Assembly: GCF_003606365.2 (NCBI RefSeq)
Contig: NZ_CP031933.2
Coordinates: 620,001-684,000, forward strand
Direction: 5' to 3'
Length of the DNA stretch: 64,000 bases
From: Companilactobacillus zhachilii
GTDB lineage: Bacteria; Bacillota; Bacilli; Lactobacillales; Lactobacillaceae
Below, piece after piece: positions 26,564-38,431 of this stretch. The notes beneath the pieces were generated by a model that worked only from the letters and a program-made list of their open reading frames with translations, made no database searches and had not been told where the DNA came from. Each line of letters opens with the position of its first letter. The first letter of the stretch is position 1. Both the position numbers and the translations under genes were made by a program.

Positions 26564-27859
26564 ATGATTGATAGATATGTAACTGAACAAATGAAACCAA
26601 TTTGGACAGACCAAAACAGATTTCAAGCTTGGCTCGAGGTAGAAATTGCTGCCGTTGAAGGTTGGAGCAAAGAAGGAGAAATCCCTGCTGAAGATGCTAA
26701 GTTAATTGCTCAAAACGCTAAGTTCGATGTTTCAGAGATTGCCGAAATCGAAAAAGAAACAAAACATGACGTAGTTGCTTTTACAAGAGATGTTTCTAGA
26801 TATCTTGGACCAGAAAAGAAATGGGTCCACTTTGGATTAACATCAACTGATGTCGTTGATACAGCCTATGGATACTTGATGAAACAGGCTAATGATATTA
26901 TTCGTGAAGATTTAAATGAATTTCTCAAGGTAGTCGGTGAGAAAGCTCTTAAGTATAAAGATACCGTTATGATCGGTAGAACTCACGGTGTCCACGCCGA
27001 ACCAACAACTTTCGGTTTAGTATTAGCTAACTGGTATTCAGAAATCAAACGTGATATCGAACGTTTTGACCACGCTGCTAAGGGCGTTGAAGCTGGTAAA
27101 ATCAGTGGTGCTGTTGGTAGTTACGCTAATGTCCCAACTGATGTTGAAAAATTTGTTTGTGACAAGTTAGGCATCCGTGCCCAAGAAATTTCAACTCAAG
27201 TGTTACCACGTGATTTGCATGCCGAATATATTCAAACAATGGCTTTGATTGCCACATCAATCGAACGTTTTGCTTTGGAAGTTCGTCATTTGCAAAGAAC
27301 TGAAGTCCGTGAAGCCGAAGAATTCTTCGCTGCTGGACAAAAGGGATCATCAGCAATGCCTCATAAACGTAATCCAATCGGTTCTGAGAACGTAACTGGT
27401 TTGGCACGTGTAATTAGAGGACATGCTTTTACAGCGCTAGAAGATGTGCCATTGTGGCATGAAAGAGATATTTCACATAGTTCAGCTGAAAGAATTATCA
27501 TTCCTGATACAACTGAATTGTTGGATTACATCTTGCGCAGATTTACTAAGATCACAAAAGACCTAACAGTCTTCCCTGATAAGATGTTAGAAGATATGAA
27601 TATCACCCATGGTTTGATTTTCTCACAACGTGTTCTATTGAAACTTGTTGAAGCAGGATATTCACGTGAACAATCATATGATATCGTGCAACCAATGACA
27701 GCCAAAGCTTGGGACGAAAAGAAAGACTTCAGAACAATGCTTGAAAATGATTCGAGAGTTACTGATAAGTTATCATCAGAAGACTTGGACGATGCTTTCG
27801 ATTATCATTGGCATTTACGTCACGTTGACGAAATTTTTAAACGTGTTGGTTTGGAATAA
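26564..27859 (+). CDS. purB: Adenylosuccinate lyase
   Basis: Acts twice in purine synthesis, releasing fumarate from SAICAR and from adenylosuccinate. 431 residues, the usual length. Seen: [27 protein letters not shown] with the catalytic His, and the fumarase/aspartase signature [17 protein letters not shown] with the mobile serine loop. The C-terminal helical domain is complete. It starts 3 bp after the PurK-like gene and ends at a strong terminator. purA and the other pur genes are not in the window. Confidence 0.96.
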   Translation: MIDRYVTEQMKPIWTDQNRFQAWLEVEIAAVEGWSKEGEIPAEDAKLIAQNAKFDVSEIAEIEKETKHDVVAFTRDVSRYLGPEKKWVHFGLTSTDVVDTAYGYLMKQANDIIREDLNEFLKVVGEKALKYKDTVMIGRTHGVHAEPTTFGLVLANWYSEIKRDIERFDHAAKGVEAGKISGAVGSYANVPTDVEKFVCDKLGIRAQEISTQVLPRDLHAEYIQTMALIATSIERFALEVRHLQRTEVREAEEFFAAGQKGSSAMPHKRNPIGSENVTGLARVIRGHAFTALEDVPLWHERDISHSSAERIIIPDTTELLDYILRRFTKITKDLTVFPDKMLEDMNITHGLIFSQRVLLKLVEAGYSREQSYDIVQPMTAKAWDEKKDFRTMLENDSRVTDKLSSEDLDDAFDYHWHLRHVDEIFKRVGLE

Positions 27860-27868
27860 AACAAACAG

Positions 27869-27906
27869 AAATCTCAACTGGAAATTTTTTTCAGTTGAGA
27901 TTTTTT
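27869..27906 (+). terminator. Terminator after purB
   Basis: AAATCTCAACTG / CAGTTGAGATTT with a GAAATTTTTTT loop and T-run. Confidence 0.88.
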
Positions 27907-27922
27907 AGATGTTTTTAGTGAT

Positions 27923-28099
27923 GCCGCCTCCAGGAACAAGAAAATTAGGTCGCTGTGGGGACCGACGAAAGCCAAGGTCTTTCGTCTCGACTTTGAACCT
28001 CGCAAAGTACGCGAGTTTCAAAGCTCGTCCCGTGGTGTAAGCACTAAAGTGCTAACGCCACCTTCACAGCGACCTAATTTTCTTGTTCCTTCCGGCTAG
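27923..28099 (+). repeat. Cloverleaf intergenic element, type I, forward (copy 9)
   Basis: The outer stem GAACAAGAAAATTAGGTCGC pairs perfectly with its mate over 25 bp. Hairpin 1 arms are CGAAAG/CTTTCG, a double-sided change against copy 5; hairpin 3 is GCAC-taaa-GTGC. First of a facing pair. Confidence 0.92.
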
Positions 28100-28413
28100 T
28101 GCATTCGTTGTTTTCTTATTGTAAATAATAAATGAAGTATATATCTTTAAAAGTTGATATGATAATTGTCATTTTTATATTTTAAATGGCTGGAGCATCA
28201 TATCTAAAAATTTATTTTGAAACGTTTAATTTTTAGATATTTTAAATTAAACAGTTCTTTTAGTAATTTGAGGAACCTTATTTTATTTTTGATTGAAAAT
28301 AACTTTAAAAAAGTTCGTATTGTTTATTGAGAATATTTTTAACGAAAAAAAAGAAGTAATTATTTTGAATAATTAGTGATTAGCAATAAAGCTAATAAAT
28401 TCAAATTAATCCA
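28100..28413. other. AT-rich spacer between facing elements
   Basis: No gene, tRNA or promoter pair of note is seen. There is one inverted repeat, GTTTAATTT - ttagatatt - AAATTAAAC (about 28225-28252). The stretch separates copies 9 and 10. Confidence 0.5.
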
Positions 28414-28593
28414 TTAGTCGGAGGGAACAAGAATTTTAGGCAGCTGTGAAGGTGGCGTTATGGCTTTAGCCATTACACCACGGGACGAGTTTTGAAATTC
28501 GAGTGAACTTCTCGAAGTTCAAAATCGAGACTGGAGACCTTGGCTCCAGTCGGTCCCCACAGCAGCCTAAAATTTCTTGTTCCCGGAGACGGC
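28414..28593 (-). repeat. Cloverleaf intergenic element, type I, inverted (copy 10)
   Basis: Outer stem GGGAACAAGAATTTTAGG against CCTAAAATTTCTTGTTCCC; hairpin 1 ACTGGAG/CTCCAGT; hairpin 3 TGGC-ttta-GCCA. Lies 128 bp before pcrA, whose promoter must sit in the remaining stretch. Confidence 0.9.
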
Positions 28594-28721
28594 ACTACAA
28601 ACATATGTTCAATTTTAGTGCCTTGTCTTTCGCTCTAACAACAAAAATTTGCTACAATATAAACAGCTATTTTTTAAGTACAACTAAAACTTTTTACACA
28701 AAGATTTGAGGGATTTTAAAA

Positions 28722-30968
28722 TTGGACGATACTATGTTAAAAGGTCTTAACCCTGAGCAACAGGATGCAGTTAAGGCTACGGAAGGACCACTTTTGATCA
28801 TGGCTGGTGCCGGTTCTGGTAAAACTCGTGTTTTAACTCACCGTGTGGCTTACTTGATTGAAGAAAAGAATATTATGCCTTGGCATGTTTTAGCTATTAC
28901 CTTTACTAATAAGGCTGCTAAGGAAATGAAAGAAAGAATTGGCAAATTGCTAGATGAATCAGCTAGTGATGTTTGGGTTTCAACTTTCCACTCTCTTTGT
29001 GTAAGAATTTTAAGAAGAGATATCGATAAGATGGGTAAGCCTAAGACGTTTACGATTGCTGATCCAAGTGAACAACGAACTTTGATGAAACAAATCTTAA
29101 CTAAAATGAACTTGGATCCTAAGCGCTATGATCCACGGGCTATTTTGGGTACAATCAGTAATGCTAAAAATGAATTGCTGACGCCCGCCGAATACGCCAA
29201 AGATGCTGCTTCACCATATGAACAAACGGTTGCTAGTGTTTATGATGCTTATGCTAAGGAAATGGATCGAAATAATTCGCTTGATTTTGATGATTTGATT
29301 ATGCAAACAAGTGAACTATTTGACCAAAATCCAGATGTCTTAGAGAAGTATCAAGAAAAGTTCCAATACATTCATGTTGATGAATATCAGGATACTAACG
29401 AGGCTCAATATAAGCTGGTTAAGCAATTGGGTGCTAAGTATCGTAATGTCTGTGTCGTTGGTGATGCTGACCAAAGTATTTATGGTTGGCGTGGTGCTAA
29501 TATTCAAAATATTATGAACTTTGAAAAAGATTATCCAGAAGCTACAACGATTAAATTGGAACAAAATTATCGTTCAACGAAGACGATTTTAAAAGCTGCC
29601 AATGAGGTTATTAACAACAATGGTAACCGTAAGCCTAAAGACTTGTGGACTGATAATCAAGCTGGCGATAAGATTAAATTTTATCGTGGACAAAATGAAT
29701 CTGACGAAGCTTTGTATGTGATTGATCAAATTAAGAAATTGCAAGCGGAAGGTTTCAATTACGGTGATTTTGCAGTGCTTTATCGAACTAACGCCCAATC
29801 ACGTACCTTTGAAGAGAAACTTATGCAAGCTAATATGCCATACAAGATTATTGGTGGGCATAAGTTCTACGATCGTAAGGAAATTAAGGATATCTTGGCT
29901 TACCTACGGTTGATTGCTAACCATGATGATTCAATGAGTTTCCAAAGAGTTATCAACAGTCCTAAACGTGGGATTGGTCCGGGAACAGTTGAGAAACTTC
30001 AAAATTATGCAGATGAACATAGTTGGTCATTACTGGAAGCGGCTGAAAATATTGAACTTTCACCATTGGCTGCTCGTCCTCGCAAGATTATCGGTAGTTT
30101 TGCCAAGGTAATCGATGATTTAACTAAATTGTCTGAAGACCATTCAATGACTATTTTAATGGATCATTTGTTGGAAGATTCAGGTTATGTAGAAGATTTG
30201 AAACAACAAAATAATCTGGAATCACAAGCAAGAATCGAAAATATTGAGGAACTTTTAACTGTTACAACGCAATTTGATCAAGCATATGAGCCAGACCCAG
30301 ATGTTGATGAAACTCGTTTGACGACTTTCTTAACGGAGTTGTCATTAGTCAGTGATCAAGATGATATTGAAGAAGATCAAAAGGAAGTTACGTTGATGAC
30401 TTTGCATGCCGCTAAGGGATTGGAATTTCCAGTTGTCTTCTTGGTTGGTATGGAAGAGGGGATTTTCCCATTAGGTCGTTCACTGCTTAAAGAAGATGAC
30501 CTCGAAGAAGAACGTCGCTTGGCTTACGTTGGAATCACGCGTGCTGAAAAGCGCTTGTATCTAACCAATGCTGTTAGCCGCATGCTTTATGGTCGTTTAC
30601 AAAACAATCCTACTTCAAGATTCGTTGAAGAGATTAAGGATGATGCCCTCGACCGGGTTAATAGTAATGCTGGTAATGTGGGACGTCCTGGTGGAAAATA
30701 TCCATTTGATAATCGCAAACGAAATCGTCATACGGCTGCGACAACGGCAACTTTCCAATCACCAACTTTGAGATCTAAAGGTGCATCTGGTGCCGAAAAA
30801 CTGCACTGGACTGTTGGTGATAAGGTTGAACATAAGAAGTGGGGTCAAGGAACTGTCGTCAAAGTTAATGGTGAAGGTCAAAATGCTGAGTTAGATGTTG
30901 CTTTCAAGAGTGAAGGTGTTAAGCGTCTCTTGGCTGAATATGCTCCAATTAAAAAAGTTACTGATTAA
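28722..30968 (+). CDS. pcrA: ATP-dependent DNA helicase PcrA (UvrD/Rep family)
   Basis: 748 residues, the normal size of this SF1A 3'-5' helicase that acts in nucleotide-excision repair, plasmid rolling-circle replication and clearing of RecA or polymerase. Motifs: AGAGSGKTRVLTHR (Walker A, near 30), DEYQDTN (Walker B), GDADQSIYGWRGA, VTLMTLHAAKGLEFPVVF, YVGITRAEKRLYL; a C-terminal Tudor-like GDKVEHKKWGQGTVVKV. The TTG at 28722 is chosen since GAGGGATTTT lies 7-9 nt upstream; ATG 28734 is too far from it. First gene of the conserved block with ligA, 15 bp downstream. Confidence 0.97.
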   Translation: MDDTMLKGLNPEQQDAVKATEGPLLIMAGAGSGKTRVLTHRVAYLIEEKNIMPWHVLAITFTNKAAKEMKERIGKLLDESASDVWVSTFHSLCVRILRRDIDKMGKPKTFTIADPSEQRTLMKQILTKMNLDPKRYDPRAILGTISNAKNELLTPAEYAKDAASPYEQTVASVYDAYAKEMDRNNSLDFDDLIMQTSELFDQNPDVLEKYQEKFQYIHVDEYQDTNEAQYKLVKQLGAKYRNVCVVGDADQSIYGWRGANIQNIMNFEKDYPEATTIKLEQNYRSTKTILKAANEVINNNGNRKPKDLWTDNQAGDKIKFYRGQNESDEALYVIDQIKKLQAEGFNYGDFAVLYRTNAQSRTFEEKLMQANMPYKIIGGHKFYDRKEIKDILAYLRLIANHDDSMSFQRVINSPKRGIGPGTVEKLQNYADEHSWSLLEAAENIELSPLAARPRKIIGSFAKVIDDLTKLSEDHSMTILMDHLLEDSGYVEDLKQQNNLESQARIENIEELLTVTTQFDQAYEPDPDVDETRLTTFLTELSLVSDQDDIEEDQKEVTLMTLHAAKGLEFPVVFLVGMEEGIFPLGRSLLKEDDLEEERRLAYVGITRAEKRLYLTNAVSRMLYGRLQNNPTSRFVEEIKDDALDRVNSNAGNVGRPGGKYPFDNRKRNRHTAATTATFQSPTLRSKGASGAEKLHWTVGDKVEHKKWGQGTVVKVNGEGQNAELDVAFKSEGVKRLLAEYAPIKKVTD

Positions 30969-33002
<2,034 letters not shown>

Positions 33003-33012
33003 GAGAACAGTT

Positions 33013-34146
33013 TTGAAAAAATTCTTAAAAACTACATCGTTATTGCTAATGTGCTCATTATTATTGGCTGCCTGTGGTAATTTACAAGATTCTAGCTTGT
33101 CATCTGGTGGTAGTGATTCATCTAAGAGCTCAGTTCAGACAACATCTGCCTCTGATTCTAGCAACTACGATGTTTTGTTAAGTGGTGGGAAATATAAAAC
33201 TAGTCCAATTTCAGGACTGAATGCGGCTGATAATAGTAACCAATTTAATAGTCGCAGTTTTGAAAGTGGACTAATGAATTTGTCAAAGAAACAATTTTCA
33301 ACAAATTCATATGTTTTCCAAGAAGGCCAAGTTTTGACTGCTAGTACAGTTACTGATTGGTTAGCTCGTAAATCTAGTAAGAATCCGTCAGGTTTGAATC
33401 CTGAATCTAATGGGTCAACTGATCCTAATAAACGAGCACCAATGTATTTCCAACAAATGCTTGAGGAAGACTATCTTCAAAAACAGGATGGCAAATATAA
33501 ATTGGCAGGGATGTCGATCGGTATTGCGATGAATAAAATCGATTATTACCAAAAGAAGCAGTATGGGGCTACTTATAAGACAAGTATCTCTGAAGCTGAA
33601 CAAAAAGCTCAAGGTGAACGTGTTGCCAAAGAAGTTGTTCAACGCTTGCGTAAAAACAGTAAAGTCGGTAATATTCCAATTGTCGTTGGTTTATATTCTG
33701 TCGCACCTGCTGATACATTAGTTGGTGGAACTTATTTCCAATATTCAATAAGTAAGAGCGATGGTTTAGGTAATTGGAGTGATTTAGGTTATAAGAATCA
33801 AATGTTACCAACTGTTAATGGTGATACAGCTATCAACAGTAGCGATTCTGATGCTTTTGCTAACTTCAAGACACACATCCAAAATTATTTCCCTAACCTC
33901 TCTGGGGTTACAGCTCAAGCTCATTACGATGGAAATAATTTGAAAGCGATGGATGTTACAATCAATACGCAATTTGATGGCTTGGCACAGGTAACTAGTT
34001 TTACTCAGTTCGTTCAAACAAGTGCACAAAAGTACTTGCCATCTGGTGCAAATCTAGATATCAATATTCAAACTGTTGACTCACAACAAGCCGTGGTTAC
34101 ACGTAATAACGGTAAGTTCTATTCACACGTTTATAATGCAGATTAA
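33013..34146 (+). CDS. camS: CamS-family sex pheromone lipoprotein
   Basis: 377 residues. The N-terminal signal with lipobox LLAAC predicts lipidation on the cysteine near residue 20 and anchoring outside the membrane; a Ser-rich linker follows, then the CamS domain. In enterococci the signal peptide of such lipoproteins is processed into mating pheromones; in most species the protein function is unknown. Start is TTG 33013 since TAGGAG, overlapping the ligA stop, is well spaced for it; a frame from ATG 32986 would lie inside ligA. Position between ligA and gatC is conserved in Lactobacillales. Confidence 0.9.
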   Translation: MKKFLKTTSLLLMCSLLLAACGNLQDSSLSSGGSDSSKSSVQTTSASDSSNYDVLLSGGKYKTSPISGLNAADNSNQFNSRSFESGLMNLSKKQFSTNSYVFQEGQVLTASTVTDWLARKSSKNPSGLNPESNGSTDPNKRAPMYFQQMLEEDYLQKQDGKYKLAGMSIGIAMNKIDYYQKKQYGATYKTSISEAEQKAQGERVAKEVVQRLRKNSKVGNIPIVVGLYSVAPADTLVGGTYFQYSISKSDGLGNWSDLGYKNQMLPTVNGDTAINSSDSDAFANFKTHIQNYFPNLSGVTAQAHYDGNNLKAMDVTINTQFDGLAQVTSFTQFVQTSAQKYLPSGANLDINIQTVDSQQAVVTRNNGKFYSHVYNAD

Positions 34147-34159
34147 AAAGGAGAAACAA

Positions 34160-34459
34160 ATGATTTCAAAAGATGAAATTTTACACGTTGCCACTTTGGC
34201 TAATTTAAAATTCCAAGATGATGAAGTTGACAGTTTCGTTAACCAATTAGATAAAATCGTTGGTATGGAAAGCAACTTATCATCAGTTGATACAACTGGT
34301 GTTAAACCAACTTACAATATGGCTGACACTAATTCTGTCTTCCGTGAAGATAAAGGTATTCATACTCAAACTAGAGAACAAATGCTTGAAAATGTTCCCG
34401 AAGTTGAAGATAACCTTATCAAGGTTCCAACAATTGTTGACAAGGAGGACGACGAATAG
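34160..34459 (+). CDS. gatC: Asp-tRNA(Asn)/Glu-tRNA(Gln) amidotransferase subunit C
   Basis: Small belt subunit (99 residues) that clamps GatA to GatB. Typical [17 protein letters not shown] opening and the extended C-terminal half with FREDKG. The ATG at 34160 follows AAAAGGAGAAAC; an upstream in-frame extension into camS has no start signal. Its stop overlaps the gatA GTG by one base. Confidence 0.95.
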   Translation: MISKDEILHVATLANLKFQDDEVDSFVNQLDKIVGMESNLSSVDTTGVKPTYNMADTNSVFREDKGIHTQTREQMLENVPEVEDNLIKVPTIVDKEDDE

Positions 34460-35916
34460 TGGATATCAAGAAAGAAACAATTGCTTCTTTACACGAGAAG
34501 TTAGTTAACAAAGACATTACTGCTGAAGACTTAGCCGCACAAACAGTTGAAAATATTAAGGCTAATGAAAAGCAACTCAATACTTTCATTACTGTTAATG
34601 AAAAGGCCGCTGAGGATGCTAAAAAGGTTGATGCTGAAGGTATTAACGGACCACTTGCTGGTATTCCTATCGGTATTAAAGATAATATCGTTACAAACGG
34701 TCTAAAGACTACTGCTGCAAGTAAAATCCTTTATAATTTCATGCCTGTATACAGTGCTACGGTTATGGAAAAATTAGCTGCTGCTGGTGCTATCGACGCC
34801 GGTAAGACTAACTTGGATGAATTTGCTATGGGTTCATCAACTGAAACTTCATTCTATGGAACTTCAGTTAACCCTTGGGACTTCAGCCGTGTTCCTGGTG
34901 GTTCATCAGGTGGTTCTGCTGCTGCCGTTGCTGCGGGTGAAGTTGTCGCTGCATTGGGTACTGATACTGGTGGTTCAATTAGACAACCTGCTGCCTTTAA
35001 CGGTATTTTTGGTATCAAGCCAACTTATGGTCGTGTTTCTCGTTGGGGTGTTATTGCATTTGCCTCAAGTCTTGATCAAGTTGGTGTTATGTCAAAACGT
35101 GTTGAAGATTCTGCAACTGTTCTTTCAGTAATTGCTGGTCATGACGAACACGATTCAACTAGTTCAGAAAAAGAAGTTCCTGATTACCGTGCTAACTTGA
35201 GTAAAGATATGCATGGTGTTAAGATTGCCGTTCCTAAGGAATTCTGGCATGAAGGAACACATCCAGACGTACTAGATAATGTTAATAAAGCTCTTGAAGC
35301 TTACAAGAAAATGGGCGCAACAGTTGAAGAAGTTAGTCTTCCAACTTTGAAGCATGCCGTTGAAGTTTATTATGTCTTGGCATCTAGTGAAGCTTCATCT
35401 AACCTTCAAAGATATGATGGTGTTAGATACGGTTACCGTGCTAAAGATGTTAAGAATATCAAAGATTTGTTTGTTAACTCACGTTCAGAAGGTTTCGGTG
35501 ATGAAGTTAAGCGTCGTATCATGCTTGGTACCTTTGCTCTATCAGCTGGTGCTTATGATGCTTACTTTAAGAAAGCCGCTGAAGTTAGAACTATCTTTAT
35601 TGAGGAAATGAATAACGTCTTAAAAGACTATGATTTAATTATGGGACCATCAACAACTACACCAGCCTTCAAGATTGGTGAAAAGGTTGACGATCCATTG
35701 GCAATGTACATGAACGATATTTTGACAATTCCTGCCAACTTAGCTGGACTTCCAGCTGCTTCAGTTCCTGCAGGTTTGGCTGACGGACTACCAGTTGGGT
35801 TACAAATTATCGGTAAACCATTTGCTGAACAAGATGTCTTCAATGCTGCATACGCATTACAAGAAGAAAATAAATTCTATGAACAAATACCAACTGCACT
35901 TAAGGGGGAAGACTAA
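34459..35916 (+). CDS. gatA: Asp-tRNA(Asn)/Glu-tRNA(Gln) amidotransferase subunit A
   Basis: Amidase-signature subunit, 485 residues, that frees ammonia from glutamine for transamidation of mischarged Glu-tRNA(Gln). The Ser-cisSer-Lys set is visible: Lys in [10 protein letters not shown] (near 77), [14 protein letters not shown] with the cis-Ser, and [13 protein letters not shown] with the nucleophilic Ser. Starts with GTG overlapping gatC; AAGGAGG lies 10 nt before. gatB starts on its stop codon. Confidence 0.97.
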   Translation: MDIKKETIASLHEKLVNKDITAEDLAAQTVENIKANEKQLNTFITVNEKAAEDAKKVDAEGINGPLAGIPIGIKDNIVTNGLKTTAASKILYNFMPVYSATVMEKLAAAGAIDAGKTNLDEFAMGSSTETSFYGTSVNPWDFSRVPGGSSGGSAAAVAAGEVVAALGTDTGGSIRQPAAFNGIFGIKPTYGRVSRWGVIAFASSLDQVGVMSKRVEDSATVLSVIAGHDEHDSTSSEKEVPDYRANLSKDMHGVKIAVPKEFWHEGTHPDVLDNVNKALEAYKKMGATVEEVSLPTLKHAVEVYYVLASSEASSNLQRYDGVRYGYRAKDVKNIKDLFVNSRSEGFGDEVKRRIMLGTFALSAGAYDAYFKKAAEVRTIFIEEMNNVLKDYDLIMGPSTTTPAFKIGEKVDDPLAMYMNDILTIPANLAGLPAASVPAGLADGLPVGLQIIGKPFAEQDVFNAAYALQEENKFYEQIPTALKGED

Positions 35917-37346
35917 TGAATTTTGAAACAACTATCGGACTAGAAGTCCACGTTGAATTAAAGACTAAGTCCAAGATGTATAGTCCTTCACCAGTTGCTT
36001 ATGGTGCTGAATCTAATATCAATACCAACGTTATTGACTTTGGTTTTCCAGGAACATTGCCAACTGTAAATAAGAATGCTTATCGTCTTGGTGTCATGGT
36101 TGGATTAGCTTTGAATGCTGATATTGAAAACCATACACACTTTGATCGTAAGAACTATTTCTACCCAGATAACCCTAAAGCTTACCAAATTACTCAACAA
36201 GATAAGCCATTGGGTCATGATGGTTACATTGAAATTGAAGTTGATGGCAAGAAGAAGAAAATCGGTATCGAAGAACTTCACGTTGAAGAAGATGCTGGTA
36301 AGAATACTCACGGTAACAATGGTTATTCATACGTCGATTTGAACCGTCAAGGTACACCATTGATTGAAATTGTTTCAAAACCTGATATGAAGTCTCCTGA
36401 GGAAGCTTACCAATACCTTGAAAATCTTCGTAAGATTATCCAATTTACTGGTGCATCTGATGTTAAGATGGAAGAAGGTTCAATGCGTGTTGATACCAAC
36501 ATTTCTATCCGTCCTGTTGGCTCAGATACTTATGGTACAAAGGTTGAGTTGAAGAACTTGAACTCATTTAACCACGTCCGTTTAGGTTTAGCTTATGAAG
36601 AAAAACGTCAAGCTGCTATCCTTAAACAAGGTGGTACGATTGGTCAAGAAACAAGACGTTTTGATGAAAAATCTGGTGAGACATTCTTAATGCGTGTTAA
36701 ATCTGGTGCCGATGATTATCGTTACTTCCCAGAACCAGATTTACCAGATTACAACATTTCTCCAGATTGGATTGCAGAAATCAAAGCTAACTTGCCAGAA
36801 TCAGCTGCTGCAAGACGTAATCGTTACATCAACGAATTAGGGATTCCTGAATATGATGCCGGTGTCTTAACAGATACTAAGGAAATGTCAGATTTCTTTG
36901 ATGAAGCTGTTAGTTTCGATGCTAATCCAAAACTAGTTTCTAACTGGTTGATGGGTGAAGTTAATGCGTACTTGAATGAAAAGAAAATGGATCTACTTGA
37001 AACTAAGTTGACACCTGAACATCTTGCCAAGATGATCAATTTGATTTCAAACGGAACAATTTCTTCTAAGATTGCTAAGAAGGTCTTCCAAGAAACAATC
37101 AGTAATGGAACAGAACCTGAAGAATGGGTTAAGTCAAAGGGACTTGTCCAAGAATCAGATCCAGCTGTCTTGAAGCCAATGATCTTAGAAATTCTAGACA
37201 ATAACCAACAATCAATTGATGACTTTAAGAATGGTAAAGATCGTGCCGTTGGTTTCTTGGTTGGTCAAATCATGAAGCAAACTCACGGTCAAGCTAACCC
37301 TAAGGTTGTTAATAAGATTTTGATGGCAGAGTTAAAGAGTCGTTAG
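35916..37346 (+). CDS. gatB: Asp-tRNA(Asn)/Glu-tRNA(Gln) amidotransferase subunit B
   Basis: 476 residues; phosphorylates and amidates the tRNA-bound acid. The N-terminal cradle domain begins with [19 protein letters not shown], and the catalytic core has [20 protein letters not shown] and HVEEDAGK; the C-terminal YqeY-like tail that binds tRNA covers about 330-476. Start overlaps the gatA stop (TAATG), giving a coupled gatCAB operon. Confidence 0.97.
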   Translation: MNFETTIGLEVHVELKTKSKMYSPSPVAYGAESNINTNVIDFGFPGTLPTVNKNAYRLGVMVGLALNADIENHTHFDRKNYFYPDNPKAYQITQQDKPLGHDGYIEIEVDGKKKKIGIEELHVEEDAGKNTHGNNGYSYVDLNRQGTPLIEIVSKPDMKSPEEAYQYLENLRKIIQFTGASDVKMEEGSMRVDTNISIRPVGSDTYGTKVELKNLNSFNHVRLGLAYEEKRQAAILKQGGTIGQETRRFDEKSGETFLMRVKSGADDYRYFPEPDLPDYNISPDWIAEIKANLPESAAARRNRYINELGIPEYDAGVLTDTKEMSDFFDEAVSFDANPKLVSNWLMGEVNAYLNEKKMDLLETKLTPEHLAKMINLISNGTISSKIAKKVFQETISNGTEPEEWVKSKGLVQESDPAVLKPMILEILDNNQQSIDDFKNGKDRAVGFLVGQIMKQTHGQANPKVVNKILMAELKSR

Positions 37347-37358
37347 TGAGGGAAAGAT

Positions 37359-38372
37359 ATGCGTGCTAGACTTATTTATAATCCAACTTCAGGCCATGAG
37401 ACCATGAACAGTAATGTTGGAGACATTTTGAATATTATTGAAAAAGCTGGTTATGAGGCTAGTGCTTATCGAACGACACCGAAGAAAAACTCAGCTAAAG
37501 ACGAAGCCAGACGAGTAGCCAAGGAAGGCTTTGACTTGATTGTGGCTGCTGGTGGTGACGGAACAATCAATGAGGTTGTTAACGGAATCGCTGATTTGGA
37601 CCATCGTCCAGAGATGGCAATTATTCCAGCCGGAACAACTAATGATTATGCCCGAGCTTTGAAGATACCACGTGATGATGTGGTGGAAGCGGCCAAGGTT
37701 ATTTTGAAGGGCCAGAAATTACCAGTTGATATTGGTCAAGCCGGTACTAAATACTTTATCAATATTGCTGGTGGTGGCTCGATGACGGAATTGACCTATG
37801 AAGTACCTTCAGCTTACAAGTCAATTTTGGGTTACTTGGCTTACTTAGTTAAAGGTGCCGAGATGTTGCCACGTATCAGTCCCATTGATATGCACATTGA
37901 GTATGATGATGGCGTATTTGATGGTAAAGCAACGATGTTCTTGATTGGATTGACTAATTCAATCGGTGGTATGGAACAAATTGCGCCTAACTCAGTCATT
38001 GGTGACGGAACTTTTTCATTGATTATTGTTAAGGAAACTAACTTACGTGATTTAGTACATTTGATTGCTTTAGTTTTAAATGGTGGTCGTCATGTTTATA
38101 ATCCAAAAGTTATTTACACGAAGACAAAGAAGATCAGTGTTAGGGCAAATGATGAGAATCGTGTTATGGTTAACTTAGATGGTGAATATGGTGGGGATGC
38201 TCCGATGGAGTTTACTAACTTGCATAATCATCTAAATATTTACGCCAACGTTGATTCGATTCCTTTGAAGGCGATTGATTCATCAACTCTGAGTGAAAAA
38301 GATGCTGGTGAAAAGATTATCGAGGAAGAAAAGAACCTTGATAAGAATGAAGATAAAACAGATAATAAATAA
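37359..38372 (+). CDS. dagK: Diacylglycerol kinase (DgkB family)
   Basis: Soluble lipid kinase of 337 residues that recycles diacylglycerol left by lipoteichoic acid synthesis into phosphatidic acid. Seen: RLIYNPTSGHE, the nucleotide site AAGGDGTINEVVNGI (about 70), and IPAGTTNDYARAL. The C-terminal ~40 residues are highly charged and low in complexity (DAGEKIIEEEKNLDKNEDK). GAGGGAAAG precedes the ATG, 12 bp after gatB; ends in a terminator. Confidence 0.95.
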   Translation: MRARLIYNPTSGHETMNSNVGDILNIIEKAGYEASAYRTTPKKNSAKDEARRVAKEGFDLIVAAGGDGTINEVVNGIADLDHRPEMAIIPAGTTNDYARALKIPRDDVVEAAKVILKGQKLPVDIGQAGTKYFINIAGGGSMTELTYEVPSAYKSILGYLAYLVKGAEMLPRISPIDMHIEYDDGVFDGKATMFLIGLTNSIGGMEQIAPNSVIGDGTFSLIIVKETNLRDLVHLIALVLNGGRHVYNPKVIYTKTKKISVRANDENRVMVNLDGEYGGDAPMEFTNLHNHLNIYANVDSIPLKAIDSSTLSEKDAGEKIIEEEKNLDKNEDKTDNK

Positions 38373-38383
38373 AAAAGAATTGG

Positions 38384-38414
38384 GAAGTGTATCAATTTTG
38401 GACACTTCTTTTTT
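38384..38414 (+). terminator. Terminator after dagK
   Basis: GAAGTGT / ACACTTC with loop ATCAATTTTGG and a T-run; closes the pcrA-dagK block before rlmD. Confidence 0.7.
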
Positions 38415-38431
38415 CTATGTATAGGTGAAAA

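Noticed and set aside
28503..28709. 68-codon plus-strand frame before pcrA
   Set aside because: Starts inside element copy 10 and has no ribosome site.
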